Under the pieces are notes generated by a model that saw only the letters and a list, made by a program, of their open reading frames with translations, made no database searches and had not been told where the DNA came from. A DNA stretch of 64,000 nucleotides from Paenibacillaceae bacterium GAS479 (GTDB lineage Bacteria > Bacillota > Bacilli > Paenibacillales > Paenibacillaceae). The first letter of the stretch is position 1; every line of letters starts with the position of its first letter. The position numbers and the translations under genes are program-made. Of the stretch, positions 53,622-62,888 are shown piece by piece. The stretch covers positions 1,355,501 to 1,419,500 of the forward strand of contig LT629764.1 in assembly GCA_900105225.1 (NCBI GenBank), in the 5' to 3' direction.

Positions 53622-53886
53622 CTGTACCCCTCCAAAATAATCGACAATTATCATAGCTGTACGACATTATTCGGCATATAACGCGTTTAGCTTAAGGGTA
53701 TTTCGTTTTGTCGATAAATTTCATTCCTGTGGTGAACGATGAAAAAAAGCCCATCTATAGCATGGCGACCGCTTGATAGCCGTTAGCAAATAGATCGACT
53801 TTCGAAAAATGGTATCAGACAGTTGCCTTGTCGTAGTTCCAAACGCACGAGTGAAATTCCGAGCACCTAAGCTCAACCATTCAGGC

Positions 53887-54074
53887 GCTAACGAAACTCA
53901 GAGAGCTTATTCGCCCTCAAACACAGGTTGCGAATCATCCAACGGAACTGAGCAGCGTTATTTGGACCAAAGATGATGAAATTACTGCCAAATCCTCTCA
54001 ATAGCTTCTCTGAGTTTCGTTACAACTCGAACCCCCTCCATTTTGCTGAAATAAGATTTCTCAGTTTCGTTACG
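53887..54074. repeat. nested inverted-repeat element, copy C (188 bp, inverted)
   Basis: Reverse-complement orientation relative to copies A and B. It starts GCTAACGAAACTCAGAGAGC and ends TCTCAGTTTCGTTACG, with the two inner arms (AACGGAACTGAGCAGCG, GCTTCTCTGAGTTTCG) in between. Arm sequences differ by single bases only, but the loops have diverged more than those of A and B. Confidence 0.82.
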
Positions 54075-54120
54075 TATGGAGATGCTTCCCTTTCATGCAC
54101 AAGCGGAACTCAGATACTTG

Positions 54121-54196
54121 GAGAGTGTTCGAGATCATTGAGAGCGTTCGACACCATTGAGAGTGTTTGAAATCATTGAGAGCGTTAGGAATCGTT
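54121..54196. repeat. 19-bp tandem array, four units
   Basis: Four units starting at 54121, 54140, 54159 and 54178: GAGAGTGTTCGAGATCATT type. GTG and GCG alternate at the same position, giving a 38-bp higher-order unit. It lies 3' of the DeoR gene on the minus strand and beside copy C of the nested repeat. Confidence 0.85.
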
Positions 54197-54224
54197 GAAG
54201 TTAGTTCTGACTCCTTATGAAATA

Positions 54225-54264
54225 AACGGGACGAAGCGACATTCCGCTGCTTCGTCCCGTTCTT
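54225..54264. terminator. Rho-independent terminator of rhamnose operon
   Basis: Stem AACGGGACGAAGC / GCTTCGTCCCGTT with a T-rich tail. It lies just after the DeoR gene's stop, on its minus-strand 3' side. Confidence 0.87.
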
Positions 54265-54272
54265 TCGAAAAG

Positions 54273-55031
54273 TTAAACCACTATTACATTCAGGCCGGCT
54301 TCCCGCAGCGCGGCCGCGCTGTCTACCGAGAGCCGATCATCCGTGATGAGCGTGCCTACCTGACTCAAGCTGCCGAAACGCGTGAATGACTGCAGTCCGA
54401 GCTTGCTCGCATCCGCTAGAAGGAAAACCTCATCCGCCATTTGCAGCATGCGCTGCTTGATCCGAGCTTGCAGCTCGTTCGACTCGCTCAGCCCGCGCTC
54501 AGCATGTAATCCCTTGCAGGAAAGAAACGCCTTGTCGACATGATACTCCTCCAAGGAACGCTCCGCGGAAGGTCCGACGTAGCTGAGCGAGCCGCGCGAG
54601 AGCTGGCCTCCTGTAGATATAACGTGGATCTGCTCCTTAGAAGCTAGCTCCAGCACTACTTTGGCGGAGTTCGTCAACACCGTAAGCGGCATATCCGGCA
54701 GCTCGCGCGCCATATACCAAGCTGTGGAGCTTGCATCCAGCAGGATGCGCTCACGAGGACGCACGTTGCGCGCGGCTTCGGCCGCAATGCGCCGCTTCTG
54801 CGCCGCGAAGGTCACCTCCCGCTCCGCGAACGGAGTTTCCGGCTGCGTCTCCCGCACGCTTACCGCTCCACCATGGGAGCGGCGCAGCCGGCCCTCTTGC
54901 TCCAGTCGGTCCAAATCACGGCGGATCGTCTCCTCCGTCACCCGGCATAACTCGCTGAGCTCGGTAACCCGGATACTGCCGCGCTCGTTGACCAGCTGCA
55001 CGATCTGCTCATAGCGCTCTGCCGCAAGCAT
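54273..55031 (-). CDS. DeoR-family transcriptional regulator of rhamnose genes
   Basis: Regulator of 252 residues. An N-terminal DeoR helix-turn-helix (residues 5-60: RYEQIVQLVNERGSIRVTELSELCRVTEETIRRDLDRLEQEGRLRRSHGGAV) is followed by a sugar-phosphate-binding DeoRC domain (ILLDASSTAWYMARELPD, VISTGGQLSRGSLSYVG, DKAFLSCKGLHAERGLSE, VFLLADASKLG). In Bacillales a DeoR protein (RhaR) controls rha genes; cotranscription behind rhaB makes that role likely here. The start at 55031 follows AAGGAGGAG. Confidence 0.87.
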   Translation of the reverse strand: MLAAERYEQIVQLVNERGSIRVTELSELCRVTEETIRRDLDRLEQEGRLRRSHGGAVSVRETQPETPFAEREVTFAAQKRRIAAEAARNVRPRERILLDASSTAWYMARELPDMPLTVLTNSAKVVLELASKEQIHVISTGGQLSRGSLSYVGPSAERSLEEYHVDKAFLSCKGLHAERGLSESNELQARIKQRMLQMADEVFLLADASKLGLQSFTRFGSLSQVGTLITDDRLSVDSAAALREAGLNVIVV

Positions 55032-55135
55032 GTTGCTCTCCTCCTTCTTGCCCTTGCAAACCCGAAACTGTCTTGCACATCTTGTTGCGCTCGAAACCTC
55101 ATAACTGTCATCGTCTTGCCCAAGCAACCGCGCAA

Positions 55136-56632
55136 CTATCTAGCCGCCATCTTCTCCTTAAGAGCCAGGAAGCGACCATAAACCTCCGCTGCCATAGCAC
55201 TCGTTCCCGTACCGCCAGATGGCTCATACTGCTCGACGTCAAATGAATCGCGGATGACGCGGCGAGCTTCCCGTACACCAGACAGCTCGCCAGCAGCGAT
55301 CCACTGTACGGCCAGATTGCCGATGGCGCTGCCCTCGGCCGGTCCAGCCCATACCGGCAGCCCCAAGCTGTCCGCCGTCCACTGGCAAAGCAGTCTGTTC
55401 TGGATACCGCCGCCGACCATATGCAGCCCGGAGAACCTCCGCCCGCTGGCCTGCTCCGTTTGCTCGAAGATATAACGGTATTGTAAAGCCAAACTTTCCA
55501 GAATACAACGAGCGTACCCGCCATAACCCCGAGGCTCCGGCTGGCCAGTCTCCCGGCACCAATCCCGAATTCGCGGCGTCATCGCACCAGCATGCAGGAA
55601 GCGGCTGTCGTCAGGATCAATGAGCGGTCCACCAGCAGGAAGCGCTTGCACTTCCTGTAAAAGCTCGGTATAACCCGGGCAATGCCCTTCCCGCTCCCAC
55701 TCGCGGCGCGTTTCCTCCAGAATCCACAGCCCCATGATGTTTTTCAGCAAACGCCAGCTGCCCTCTACGCCGCCCTCGTTCGTAAAATTATACCGCAACG
55801 CCTCCGCGCTAAGCACTGGCTCCGGCACTTCCGTGCCCATGAGCGACCAGGTGCCGCAGCTCAGGTAAGCAAAGTTTTCCTCCAGCGCTGGCACAGCGGC
55901 GACGGCTGAAGCCGTGTCATGCTCCGCGGCGCAAATAACCTCGATCGGGCCTAGCCCGAGCTCCGCGCGCAGCGCCTCGGTCAACTCGCCTGCGGCTGCA
56001 CCGGGCTGAGCGAGCGGTGCGAACAGCCGCACCGGAACACCCGCCGCCTTGAGCAGCTCATTGTCCCAGCTGCGGGTTTGCGGGTTCAACAGGCCAGTAG
56101 TTGTGGCGTTGGTGAACTCCTGCTTTTTCTCGCCGGTGAGGAAATAACGCAACAGATCAGGGATCATGAGCAGCGTCTGCGCCTGCTTCAATTGCGGCGA
56201 ACCCTGCTCCGACATTGCCGCCAACTGGTAGATCGTATTGAACGGAAGAAACTGCAGGCCGCTCCGACTGAACAGCCACTCGTCGCCATGACGCTCTCGC
56301 AACTTCTCCATGACGCCATCAGTGCGTCGATCCCGATAATGAACCGGGTTTCCCAGCAGCTCCCCGTCTGCACCGAGCAAACCGAAGTCTACCGCCCAAG
56401 AATCGATTGCCAGACTGGCGGGCTCCTGGCCAGCATGCCTTTTAGCTTGCAGCAGTCCCTGCTTCAGCTCATGCAGCAGCCGCAAAATGTCCCAGTGCAA
56501 TCGCGGACCAGCCTGTACCGGCTGGTTCGGGAAGCGATGCACTTCCTGCAGCTCGATACGGCGGCTGCCCAGCCTCCCCAGCACGGCGCGGCCGCTGCCT
56601 GCTCCAAGGTCGAAGGCAAGGCGCGTCGTCAT
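55136..56632 (-). CDS. rhaB: rhamnulokinase
   Basis: Phosphorylates L-rhamnulose to L-rhamnulose 1-phosphate with ATP. The 498 residues belong to the FGGY kinase family. The N-terminal phosphate loop region is [17 protein letters not shown]. Substrate residues lie in [33 protein letters not shown] and the ATP site in [38 protein letters not shown]. The ATG at 56632 overlaps the rhaA stop by four bases. It is third in the operon. Confidence 0.95.
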   Translation of the reverse strand: MTTRLAFDLGAGSGRAVLGRLGSRRIELQEVHRFPNQPVQAGPRLHWDILRLLHELKQGLLQAKRHAGQEPASLAIDSWAVDFGLLGADGELLGNPVHYRDRRTDGVMEKLRERHGDEWLFSRSGLQFLPFNTIYQLAAMSEQGSPQLKQAQTLLMIPDLLRYFLTGEKKQEFTNATTTGLLNPQTRSWDNELLKAAGVPVRLFAPLAQPGAAAGELTEALRAELGLGPIEVICAAEHDTASAVAAVPALEENFAYLSCGTWSLMGTEVPEPVLSAEALRYNFTNEGGVEGSWRLLKNIMGLWILEETRREWEREGHCPGYTELLQEVQALPAGGPLIDPDDSRFLHAGAMTPRIRDWCRETGQPEPRGYGGYARCILESLALQYRYIFEQTEQASGRRFSGLHMVGGGIQNRLLCQWTADSLGLPVWAGPAEGSAIGNLAVQWIAAGELSGVREARRVIRDSFDVEQYEPSGGTGTSAMAAEVYGRFLALKEKMAAR

Positions 56633-57903
56633 ACGCGCGCTTCCTCGCCGCGTGGAAGCTGAACCTGCTGCTCATACTCTTTAACCTCGGCCAGCCATGC
56701 TTCGCGAGCTGGTACGCCGCTGAGTTCGCAGTAGTAGTCCCAAATCGCGCCGAACGGATACGACTTAAACTCCTCCGCTAGTGCCAGGCGAGTCGTGTAA
56801 TCGCCCGCCAGCTCTGCCCGGCGAAGCTCTTCTACCGGCTCAAGCATTGCACGCATCAGCGCCTTCAGTGTGCTGCGCGTGCCGATGACCCAAGCAGCAA
56901 CGCGGTTGATGCTGCCGTCAAAGAAGTCGAGACCGATATGTGTGCGCTCCAGTAAATCTCCGCGCACAAGCTCGCGTCCGATTTCCAGCAGTTCATCGTC
57001 AAGAATGACAACATGGTCGCTGTCCCAGCGCATCGGGCGGCTCACATGCAGCAAAATGCCGGAAGCGAACAGCGAAAGCGAGCTCAGCTTATTCGAGATC
57101 GTCTCCGTTGGATGGAAATGGCCGGAGTCGAGGCAGATCAGCTTATTGTTTTGCAACCCGTAGCCCATGTAGAACTCATGCGAGCCAACAACATAAGCTT
57201 CGGAGCCGATGCCGAACAGCTTGCTTTCCACTGCGTCCAGGTTGTGAGCCGGATCAAGCGGCTCAGAGAATACCTCATCCAGCGCTTCCTTCAGGCGTAC
57301 GCGCGGTGCTAGACGGTCCGCAGGAATGTCTTTGTAGCCGTCAGGAATCCATACATTCGTGACACATGGCTGACCAAGCGTCTCTCCAAAAAACGCGCCA
57401 ATACGGCGGGAAGCCTTGCAATGATCGATCCAGAACTGCCGGATTGCCGCATCGGGATGGCTAAGCGTGAAGCCGTCGGCAGCCTTTGGATGCGAGAAGC
57501 AGGTCGGATTGAAGTCGAGGCCAAGCCCCTGCTCTGCCGCCCAATCGACCCAAGCCTGGAAATGGCGCGGCTCCAGCGCGTCCAGATCTACCTTTTCGGC
57601 AGTATCGGCGTAGATCGCATGCAAGTTGACTTTGTGCTTGCCGGGAATGAGCGAGAACGCTTTTTCCAGGTCGCCCCGCAGCTCATCCGGAGTGCGAGCA
57701 GCCCCTGGATAAGAGCCAGTTACGGAGATTCCGCCGGACAGCTCTTGGTCTTGGAACAAGAAACCGCGAACATCATCGCCTTGCCAGCAGTGGATGGACA
57801 ACTTGATGCGGGAGAGTTCCTCCAGAATTGCGTCGGTATCGATGCCGTGTTTAGCGTACTGCTCCCGTGCCAGCTCATAGCTTTGTCTAATGGTTGGGTT
57901 CAA
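56629..57903 (-). CDS. rhaA: L-rhamnose isomerase
   Basis: Isomerises L-rhamnose to L-rhamnulose with a divalent metal. The 424-residue TIM barrel shows the family segment WQGDDVRGF, the metal site [24 protein letters not shown], and [15 protein letters not shown] with His ligands. It begins with TTG preceded by AAGGAGGC at 11 bases. It lies second in the operon, after rhaEW, across a 265-base gap containing a mobile element. Confidence 0.95.
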   Translation of the reverse strand: MNPTIRQSYELAREQYAKHGIDTDAILEELSRIKLSIHCWQGDDVRGFLFQDQELSGGISVTGSYPGAARTPDELRGDLEKAFSLIPGKHKVNLHAIYADTAEKVDLDALEPRHFQAWVDWAAEQGLGLDFNPTCFSHPKAADGFTLSHPDAAIRQFWIDHCKASRRIGAFFGETLGQPCVTNVWIPDGYKDIPADRLAPRVRLKEALDEVFSEPLDPAHNLDAVESKLFGIGSEAYVVGSHEFYMGYGLQNNKLICLDSGHFHPTETISNKLSSLSLFASGILLHVSRPMRWDSDHVVILDDELLEIGRELVRGDLLERTHIGLDFFDGSINRVAAWVIGTRSTLKALMRAMLEPVEELRRAELAGDYTTRLALAEEFKSYPFGAIWDYYCELSGVPAREAWLAEVKEYEQQVQLPRGEEARV

Positions 57904-57979
57904 TTGACGTCAGCCTCCTTAAGTTATATAGGATGATGCTTGGGAATGCTCCTGCTGCGCCGGCGCAGCGGGAGTAAAA

Positions 57980-58158
57980 GAGGTTGTTCAAAAAGGCCAC
58001 CATTGATCACGATGTAAACCAGGAAGCGAACTCGACATCGAATCTTGTGTTCACCTTCGAAGTCCGGTGCTCATGTAGGTTTGCCTACACTCCGCTCCTC
58101 CTTCTTCCCGTTCATACAACCTTCTCAGTGCCCAATGGCGACCTTTTTGAACTCGCAC
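57980..58158. repeat. MITE-like element with terminal inverted repeats
   Basis: 179-bp element. Left end GAGGTTGTTCAAAAAGGCCACC and right end GGCGACCTTTTTGAACTCGC form an imperfect inverted repeat; CCATTG and CAATGG extend it. The first 50 bases are nearly identical to 13704-13754. It has no coding frame. It lies between rhaEW and rhaA, about ten bases past the rhaEW stop. Confidence 0.78.
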
Positions 58159-58168
58159 TAAAAGCACA

Positions 58169-60262
58169 TTATCGAGTGAAGGCCGCCGGTACGCCGCCGT
58201 CGATCGTCAGCATGCAACCGGTGGTTTTTTCCGAGCGGGACGAGGCGAAGAAAGCAATGCCCTCCGCGATATCACGCGGATAAATGTTGACACGCAGCGT
58301 TGTGCGCTGGCGGTAATACTCTTCAAGCTGATCCGGTGCGATGCCGTAGGCTGCGGCGCGCTCCTCGCGCCAGGAAGAGTTCCAGATAGCCGAGCCTTGC
58401 AAAATCGCATCCGGAAGAATCGTATTCACACGGATGCCGTACTCGCCTCCCTCGGCAGCGATGCAGCGCGCCAGATGTGCTTCAAGCGCCTTGGCTGCGC
58501 TGTATGCGGAGGCATTTTTGCCTGCATACACCGAGTTTTTGGAGCCGATGAATACCATGCTGCCGCCGCGTCCCTGCTCCTGCATCTGGCGAAAAGCTTC
58601 CCGAGCGACAAGGAAATATCCCGTGCCGAGTACACTGATATTGAGGTTCCATTCTTTCAGCGTCGTTTCATTAAACGGGCTGGACGTAGCAAGACCGGCA
58701 TTGTTGACGATGATGTCCACACCGCCATAGGACAGAGCAGCTTCGGCATAAGCTGCCGCAACTTGCTCCTCGCTAGTGACGTCCATACGTACCGCAATTG
58801 CGCGGCCCTCGCCGAAGCGGGCGTTGATGTCGTCGGCAACCTTTTTTGCGCCCTCAAGATTGAGATCGGCGAGCACCAGATGTGCGCCGCCGACAGCGAG
58901 ACGACGTGCTGTTTCGCTGCCGATGCCGCCAGCGCCGCCGGTGATGAAGGCGATTTGACGCGAGAATTCAGCCTCGGCCGGAGCGAGCGACAGCTTATAC
59001 AGCTCAAGCGGCCAGTATTCAACGTTGTAGGATTCATTTTCGCTCAGGGAGACGAACTGGCCGAGCGCCGTCGCGCCGCGCATGACCGCAACAGCCCGAT
59101 GGTAAAGCGCGCCGCTCACACGGGAGTTGGCCTCGCTCTTGCCGGTGTTCACCATGCCCACGCCAGGGATTAGGATGACGCGCGGAGCCGCCTCGAAGCA
59201 TTTATCGCCCTCATTGCGGTTGCGCTCGAAGTACGCCTTGTAGTTCTCTTTGTACGTCTCGATTCCCTCTTTGAGCAGCGCCTTGAGTCCTTCGATGTCG
59301 GAAGCGTCCGGCGTCCAGTTGACGAGCAACGGCACGACCTTCGTATGCACAAGATGATCCGGGCAAGCAGCACCGACCTGCGACAGCTGCGGTGCGTCCG
59401 CTCCGCCAGCGAAGGCGAGAATGTCGTCTCCATCGTCAAAAGTAAGCACCATGCGCTTCTCGTCGCTTACCGCACCGCGAATCAGCGGCATAACGGCAGC
59501 TGCGATGCTGCGGCGCTCCTCCTTCGGCAGCGGAGCATGCTTCAATCCGCCGAACAGCTTCGCTTCGTTCACGCGAGCTTCGATGTACGACTCCGCCTCG
59601 CTGATGATGCGGATCGTTTGCGCGTAGCACTCTTCCTGCGTCTCACCCCAGGTAACGAGGCCATGCTTTTCCATCAAAACGAGCTCGGCCTGCGGGTTGG
59701 AGCGCACGCCTTCGGCGATCATTTTGGACAAGGTGAAACCCGGACGGATGTAAGGCACCCAAACGAAGCGGTCCCCGAAAATGTCCCGAGCCAGCTCGCG
59801 GCCATTATCGGCACAGCAGAGCGATATGATCGCGTCGGGATGGGTGTGGTCCACATGCTTGAATGGCAGAAATGCATGGAGCAACGTCTCGATGGAAGCG
59901 CGCGGATGGCGCGAGTCGATCATGCAGTTAGCGAGGTATGCAACCATATCCTCGTCGCTCATCTCCCCCCGCTCGAAGAGCGGACGTACATCGTCAAGAC
60001 GCAAGCCGGTAAAATTACCCCCCTTCATCGTCGCCAGATCAGAGCCACTGCCTTTTACATACATGACCTCGACTTCGCGGCCGCGGAAGTCCGTCACAAC
60101 CGTCTTCGTCGAAGTGTTACCGCCGCCCCAGTTGCACACCGACCGGTCAGCCCCAATGAGATTGGAACGGTAAACGAGTCCTGCGAGTCCTTCCAGCGAC
60201 GAACTCTCTGTTACGGATGCCGCCTTATCCGCTTCTTCTTGCCTCCATAAGCTTTGCACCAT
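58169..60262 (-). CDS. rhaEW: bifunctional rhamnulose-1-phosphate aldolase / lactaldehyde dehydrogenase
   Basis: Two-domain enzyme of 697 residues of the rhaEW (YuxG) type. The N-terminal class-II aldolase domain (to about 410) cleaves L-rhamnulose 1-phosphate to dihydroxyacetone phosphate and L-lactaldehyde. Zinc ligands are in HVDHTHPDAIISLC and the substrate loop in GGNTSTKTV. The C-terminal short-chain dehydrogenase domain (about 435-697) has the cofactor motif TGGAGGIGSETARRL and catalytic Tyr-x3-Lys in SAYSAAKALEAHLAR, acting on lactaldehyde. The ATG follows GGAGGC. It is the first gene of the rhamnose operon, with a possible operator at 60361. Confidence 0.95.
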   Translation of the reverse strand: MVQSLWRQEEADKAASVTESSSLEGLAGLVYRSNLIGADRSVCNWGGGNTSTKTVVTDFRGREVEVMYVKGSGSDLATMKGGNFTGLRLDDVRPLFERGEMSDEDMVAYLANCMIDSRHPRASIETLLHAFLPFKHVDHTHPDAIISLCCADNGRELARDIFGDRFVWVPYIRPGFTLSKMIAEGVRSNPQAELVLMEKHGLVTWGETQEECYAQTIRIISEAESYIEARVNEAKLFGGLKHAPLPKEERRSIAAAVMPLIRGAVSDEKRMVLTFDDGDDILAFAGGADAPQLSQVGAACPDHLVHTKVVPLLVNWTPDASDIEGLKALLKEGIETYKENYKAYFERNRNEGDKCFEAAPRVILIPGVGMVNTGKSEANSRVSGALYHRAVAVMRGATALGQFVSLSENESYNVEYWPLELYKLSLAPAEAEFSRQIAFITGGAGGIGSETARRLAVGGAHLVLADLNLEGAKKVADDINARFGEGRAIAVRMDVTSEEQVAAAYAEAALSYGGVDIIVNNAGLATSSPFNETTLKEWNLNISVLGTGYFLVAREAFRQMQEQGRGGSMVFIGSKNSVYAGKNASAYSAAKALEAHLARCIAAEGGEYGIRVNTILPDAILQGSAIWNSSWREERAAAYGIAPDQLEEYYRQRTTLRVNIYPRDIAEGIAFFASSRSEKTTGCMLTIDGGVPAAFTR

Positions 60263-60360
60263 GTTGAACTGCCTCCGTTTTTGTTTGAATGATAGGTAAA
60301 AAGAGAATTAATGCGGGTAAATAATCTTTGAATTTGCTTGATCCAACTATATCATGTTTG

Positions 60361-60393
60361 TTTTAGTTTGAATATCTGTTTTTTAGTTTGAAT
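60361..60393. promoter_or_regulatory. direct repeats upstream of the rhamnose operon
   Basis: TTTTAGTTTGAAT occurs at 60361-60373 and again at 60381-60393, exactly 20 bases apart, so the two would face the same side of the DNA. A further TTTGAAT lies near 60327. The pair is located about 100-130 bases before the rhaEW start, near a possible TATAGT -10. A DeoR-type regulator site is a reasonable guess. Confidence 0.45.
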
Positions 60394-60419
60394 CCCTAGT
60401 TGGAGTTTTCATTTGATTG

Positions 60420-60869
60420 TTAATTGACCCTTCTATTAACTGCCCAGGAACGGAAGCCGTATAAACACATGCAATAAACAAACGCATTGATTAAACCGCA
60501 TATACACATAAACCACTCTGTATCGCCAAAGCCCGCTCCGGCATTCTCACCATTTTTCGCAGCATAAGCATAATACACATACAAAGCTACAAGCAGAGCT
60601 CCTGCCGCACTATGAAGCAGCAGCGACAACATAAACCTTCCGCGCTTCACTGACCGTAGCGCACGCTCCAGCACGATTGAGACTGGTACTCCGATGATTA
60701 GCGTTCCAATCCAACAGAACATCAGGACAGGAAGGAACGCGCTTGGTTCCAGGAACATAAAAGAAATGAACACCGAGCTTATGAAAGGCGCAATGAATAT
60801 GGAAAGTAAAATCGCAACAAATTTAGCCTTGAAGCTTGCTAGCTGTAGCATCTGTTCTTCTCTAGTCAT
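60420..60869 (-). CDS. four-helix membrane protein, function unknown
   Basis: Protein of 149 residues with four membrane helices in two pairs (AILLSIFIAPFISSVFISFMF, FLPVLMFCWIGTLIIGVPVS, FMLSLLLHSAAGALLVALYVYYAYA, WFMCICGLINAFVYCMCLYGF). The cytoplasmic ends carry charged residues. No conserved motif or family is recognised. AAGGAGCCC precedes the ATG. It is divergent from fnr with a 176-base gap that holds an Fnr box, so it could also be under Fnr control. Confidence 0.68.
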   Translation of the reverse strand: MTREEQMLQLASFKAKFVAILLSIFIAPFISSVFISFMFLEPSAFLPVLMFCWIGTLIIGVPVSIVLERALRSVKRGRFMLSLLLHSAAGALLVALYVYYAYAAKNGENAGAGFGDTEWFMCICGLINAFVYCMCLYGFRSWAVNRRVN

Positions 60870-60971
60870 AATGGGCTCCTTCGCATTTGGGAATTAACCC
60901 CACTCTAACGCCGAAGCAAGTTTTTGTGCAGGACTCAATTTCGTAGGCCCCCTGGAGCTCTCTTACAACTC

Positions 60972-60987
60972 TGTGAGGACGGTCACA
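60972..60987. promoter_or_regulatory. perfect Fnr/Crp-type operator
   Basis: TGTGAGGACGGTCACA is a perfect dyad of TGTGA-N6-TCACA, the consensus for Crp/Fnr-family proteins. It lies 59 bases before the fnr start codon and 102 bases from the divergent membrane-protein gene. Confidence 0.8.
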
Positions 60988-61045
60988 TCTCATTCATGTG
61001 GTATTTGCTACAGTTGAGCCAGATAACGGGAGGAGGAGGCAGAAA

Positions 61046-61771
61046 ATGAACCCAGGAAGCGGCATCATGACGCCGGAGACGGCGCCTGGCAACTCGTTCG
61101 TATTCTCAGCCGACAGCTTCGGCAAGCTGACTGCACTCATGCGCAAACATATAGTTCCGGCTGGCGTTAACATTTTCTCGGAGGGTGAACCGTCAAATTA
61201 CTGGTACTATCTTGAACGAGGCCATGTGAAAGGAACAAAAACGAGCGCGGAGGGCAAGGAGTTCACGATGTACGGCTACAAACAGGGGGATTTTTTCGGC
61301 AACCTTGGGTTTGATGAAGAGCCGCTACAGAGCTTCAGCGCTGTCACACAAACCGAATCTATCATCAGCTTCCTACCACGAGGTGAGCTAGAATTTGCGC
61401 TTTGGCGCTTCGGCAGTCTAGCTCTGGAATGCATGGACTGGCTGAGTCAAATGAACCGCCTCACACAAACGAAGCTTCGCGATCTCATGTTGTACGGCAA
61501 GCCTGGCGCGCTCTGCTCCACACTCATCCGCCTGGCCAATACGTATGGCGTCACTTGTGAGGACGGAATACTCATTGAGCAGAAAATGACCAATATGGAG
61601 CTTGCCGACGCGATCGGCGCTGCCCGTGAAAGCGTCAATCGCATGCTGGCCGATTTCCGGCGTGCCGGTGCCGTGTCAATCCGCCAGGGACATATTGTCA
61701 TCCATGACAAGCAATATTTAATGCAGCTTTGCCATTGCGAGAATTGTCCGAAGGAAGTTTGCCGGATGTGA
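61046..61771 (+). CDS. fnr: Fnr-type Crp-family regulator with C-terminal Fe-S cysteine cluster
   Basis: Oxygen-sensing regulator of 241 residues. An N-terminal cyclic-nucleotide-binding-like domain (FGKLTALMRKHIVPAGVNIFSEGEPSNYWYYLERGHVKG) is followed by a dimer helix and a C-terminal winged helix (TNMELADAIGAARESVNRMLADFRRAG). The last residues CHCENCPKEVC contain Cys-x2-Cys-x4-Cys, as in Bacillus-type Fnr, where it holds a [4Fe-4S] cluster. E. coli Fnr instead uses N-terminal cysteines, absent here. I chose the ATG at 61046, with GGGAGGAGGC upstream. The Fnr box at 60972 suggests autoregulation. A terminator follows. Confidence 0.9.
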   Translation: MNPGSGIMTPETAPGNSFVFSADSFGKLTALMRKHIVPAGVNIFSEGEPSNYWYYLERGHVKGTKTSAEGKEFTMYGYKQGDFFGNLGFDEEPLQSFSAVTQTESIISFLPRGELEFALWRFGSLALECMDWLSQMNRLTQTKLRDLMLYGKPGALCSTLIRLANTYGVTCEDGILIEQKMTNMELADAIGAARESVNRMLADFRRAGAVSIRQGHIVIHDKQYLMQLCHCENCPKEVCRM

Positions 61772-61792
61772 TGGGGTCCAACGGAACGATTC

Positions 61793-61831
61793 AAAAAAGC
61801 GGAAGACCTCCTCTGAGGCCTTCCGCTTTTT
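61793..61831. terminator. bidirectional Rho-independent terminator
   Basis: Stem AAAAGCGGAAG(A)CC / GGC(C)TTCCGCTTTT with A and T tracts, between convergent fnr and folD. Confidence 0.88.
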
Positions 61832-61864
61832 GATTGTTTTTTTGATGGCTTATCAGGGCCAAGC

Positions 61865-62713
61865 CTATGTTAAAGCTGCTTTTTCCGCCGCCTCCACCGT
61901 ATGCTTGAGCAGCGTGGCGATCGTGACAGGCCCGACACCAGCCGGAACAGGTGTGATAGCGGAGGCATTTTCTAAACAAGCCTCGTAGTCCACATCCCCG
62001 ACGTTGCCTTCATTGTACCCGGCATCAAGGACAACCGCCCCAGGCTTTATCCAGTCTCCCTGCACGAACTTCGGTTTACCGACAGCAGCTACAACGATAT
62101 CGCCTAACCGCACCAGATCGGCGAGATTCGTAGTTTTAGAATGACAGGTTGTAACCGTAGCGTTCCGATTCAATAGCATTTGAGAGACCGGCTTGCCGAG
62201 AATCGGGCTTCTACCGATAACAACCGCATGTTTGCCTTCAATCGGGATATTGTAGTAGTCAAGAATGGCGACGATTGCTGCTGGTGTACAAGCAGGGAAA
62301 TCGGCAAAGCCAAATGCTGTCCGCGCGAAACCAAGCGTCGTTACGCCATCGACATCCTTTTCGATAGCAATTGCGTCAAAAGCCGCCCGCTCATCGATAG
62401 AATGGGGAACGGGATGCTGAAGTAGAATTCCATGTACTTTAGGGTCCAAATTCAGCTCCCGAATCGCCGCGAGCAGCTCTTCCGTCGACGTATGCTCTGG
62501 CAAGTCGATGCGAATCGATTGAATGCCGAGCCGCTTGCATGCATTGCCTTTCATCTTCACATAAGTCGCGGATGCCGGATCTCCTCCAACCAAAATCGTA
62601 GCCAGACAAGGTGTCACTCCTTGTTCCGCAAGACGGCTCACCTTACCCGCCAGCTTCTCCTTCATATCCGCAGCAACCTGCGCTCCATCCAAAATCAATG
62701 CTTCCGAGATCAT
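61865..62713 (-). CDS. folD: methylenetetrahydrofolate dehydrogenase / cyclohydrolase
   Basis: Bifunctional enzyme of one-carbon metabolism interconverting 5,10-methylene- and 10-formyl-tetrahydrofolate with NADP+. The 282 residues have the family's usual length. The catalytic Lys lies in ATYVKMKGNACKRLGI, the substrate-binding motif is VHGILLQHPVPHSI, and the dinucleotide site is VVIGRSPILGKPVSQML. The PVPAGVGPVT end motif is complete. I start at the ATG at 62713, nine bases after GAAGGG; two in-frame ATGs precede it within ten bases. The gene is monocistronic. Confidence 0.96.
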   Translation of the reverse strand: MISEALILDGAQVAADMKEKLAGKVSRLAEQGVTPCLATILVGGDPASATYVKMKGNACKRLGIQSIRIDLPEHTSTEELLAAIRELNLDPKVHGILLQHPVPHSIDERAAFDAIAIEKDVDGVTTLGFARTAFGFADFPACTPAAIVAILDYYNIPIEGKHAVVIGRSPILGKPVSQMLLNRNATVTTCHSKTTNLADLVRLGDIVVAAVGKPKFVQGDWIKPGAVVLDAGYNEGNVGDVDYEACLENASAITPVPAGVGPVTIATLLKHTVEAAEKAALT

Positions 62714-62744
62714 CGTCATCATCCCTTCGAAATAGTGAATTGAA

Positions 62745-62782
62745 CAAAAAGAGGTAAGGGGACGGTTGTCCCCTTACCTCTG
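62745..62782 (-). terminator. Rho-independent terminator of pentapeptide gene
   Basis: On the minus strand AGAGGTAAGGGGAC pairs perfectly with GTCCCCTTACCTCT and is followed by TTTT. It lies about 110 bases after the pentapeptide-repeat gene's stop. Confidence 0.83.
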
Positions 62783-62888
62783 CCCAGGCGTACGGCATGT
62801 TTATCTATGCGCTCCCTCATGGTTCCCCATGCTCCGCCAGTTACGCATAGTTTAGTCACTCCATCATACAACAGGATGGCAGCCTTGC

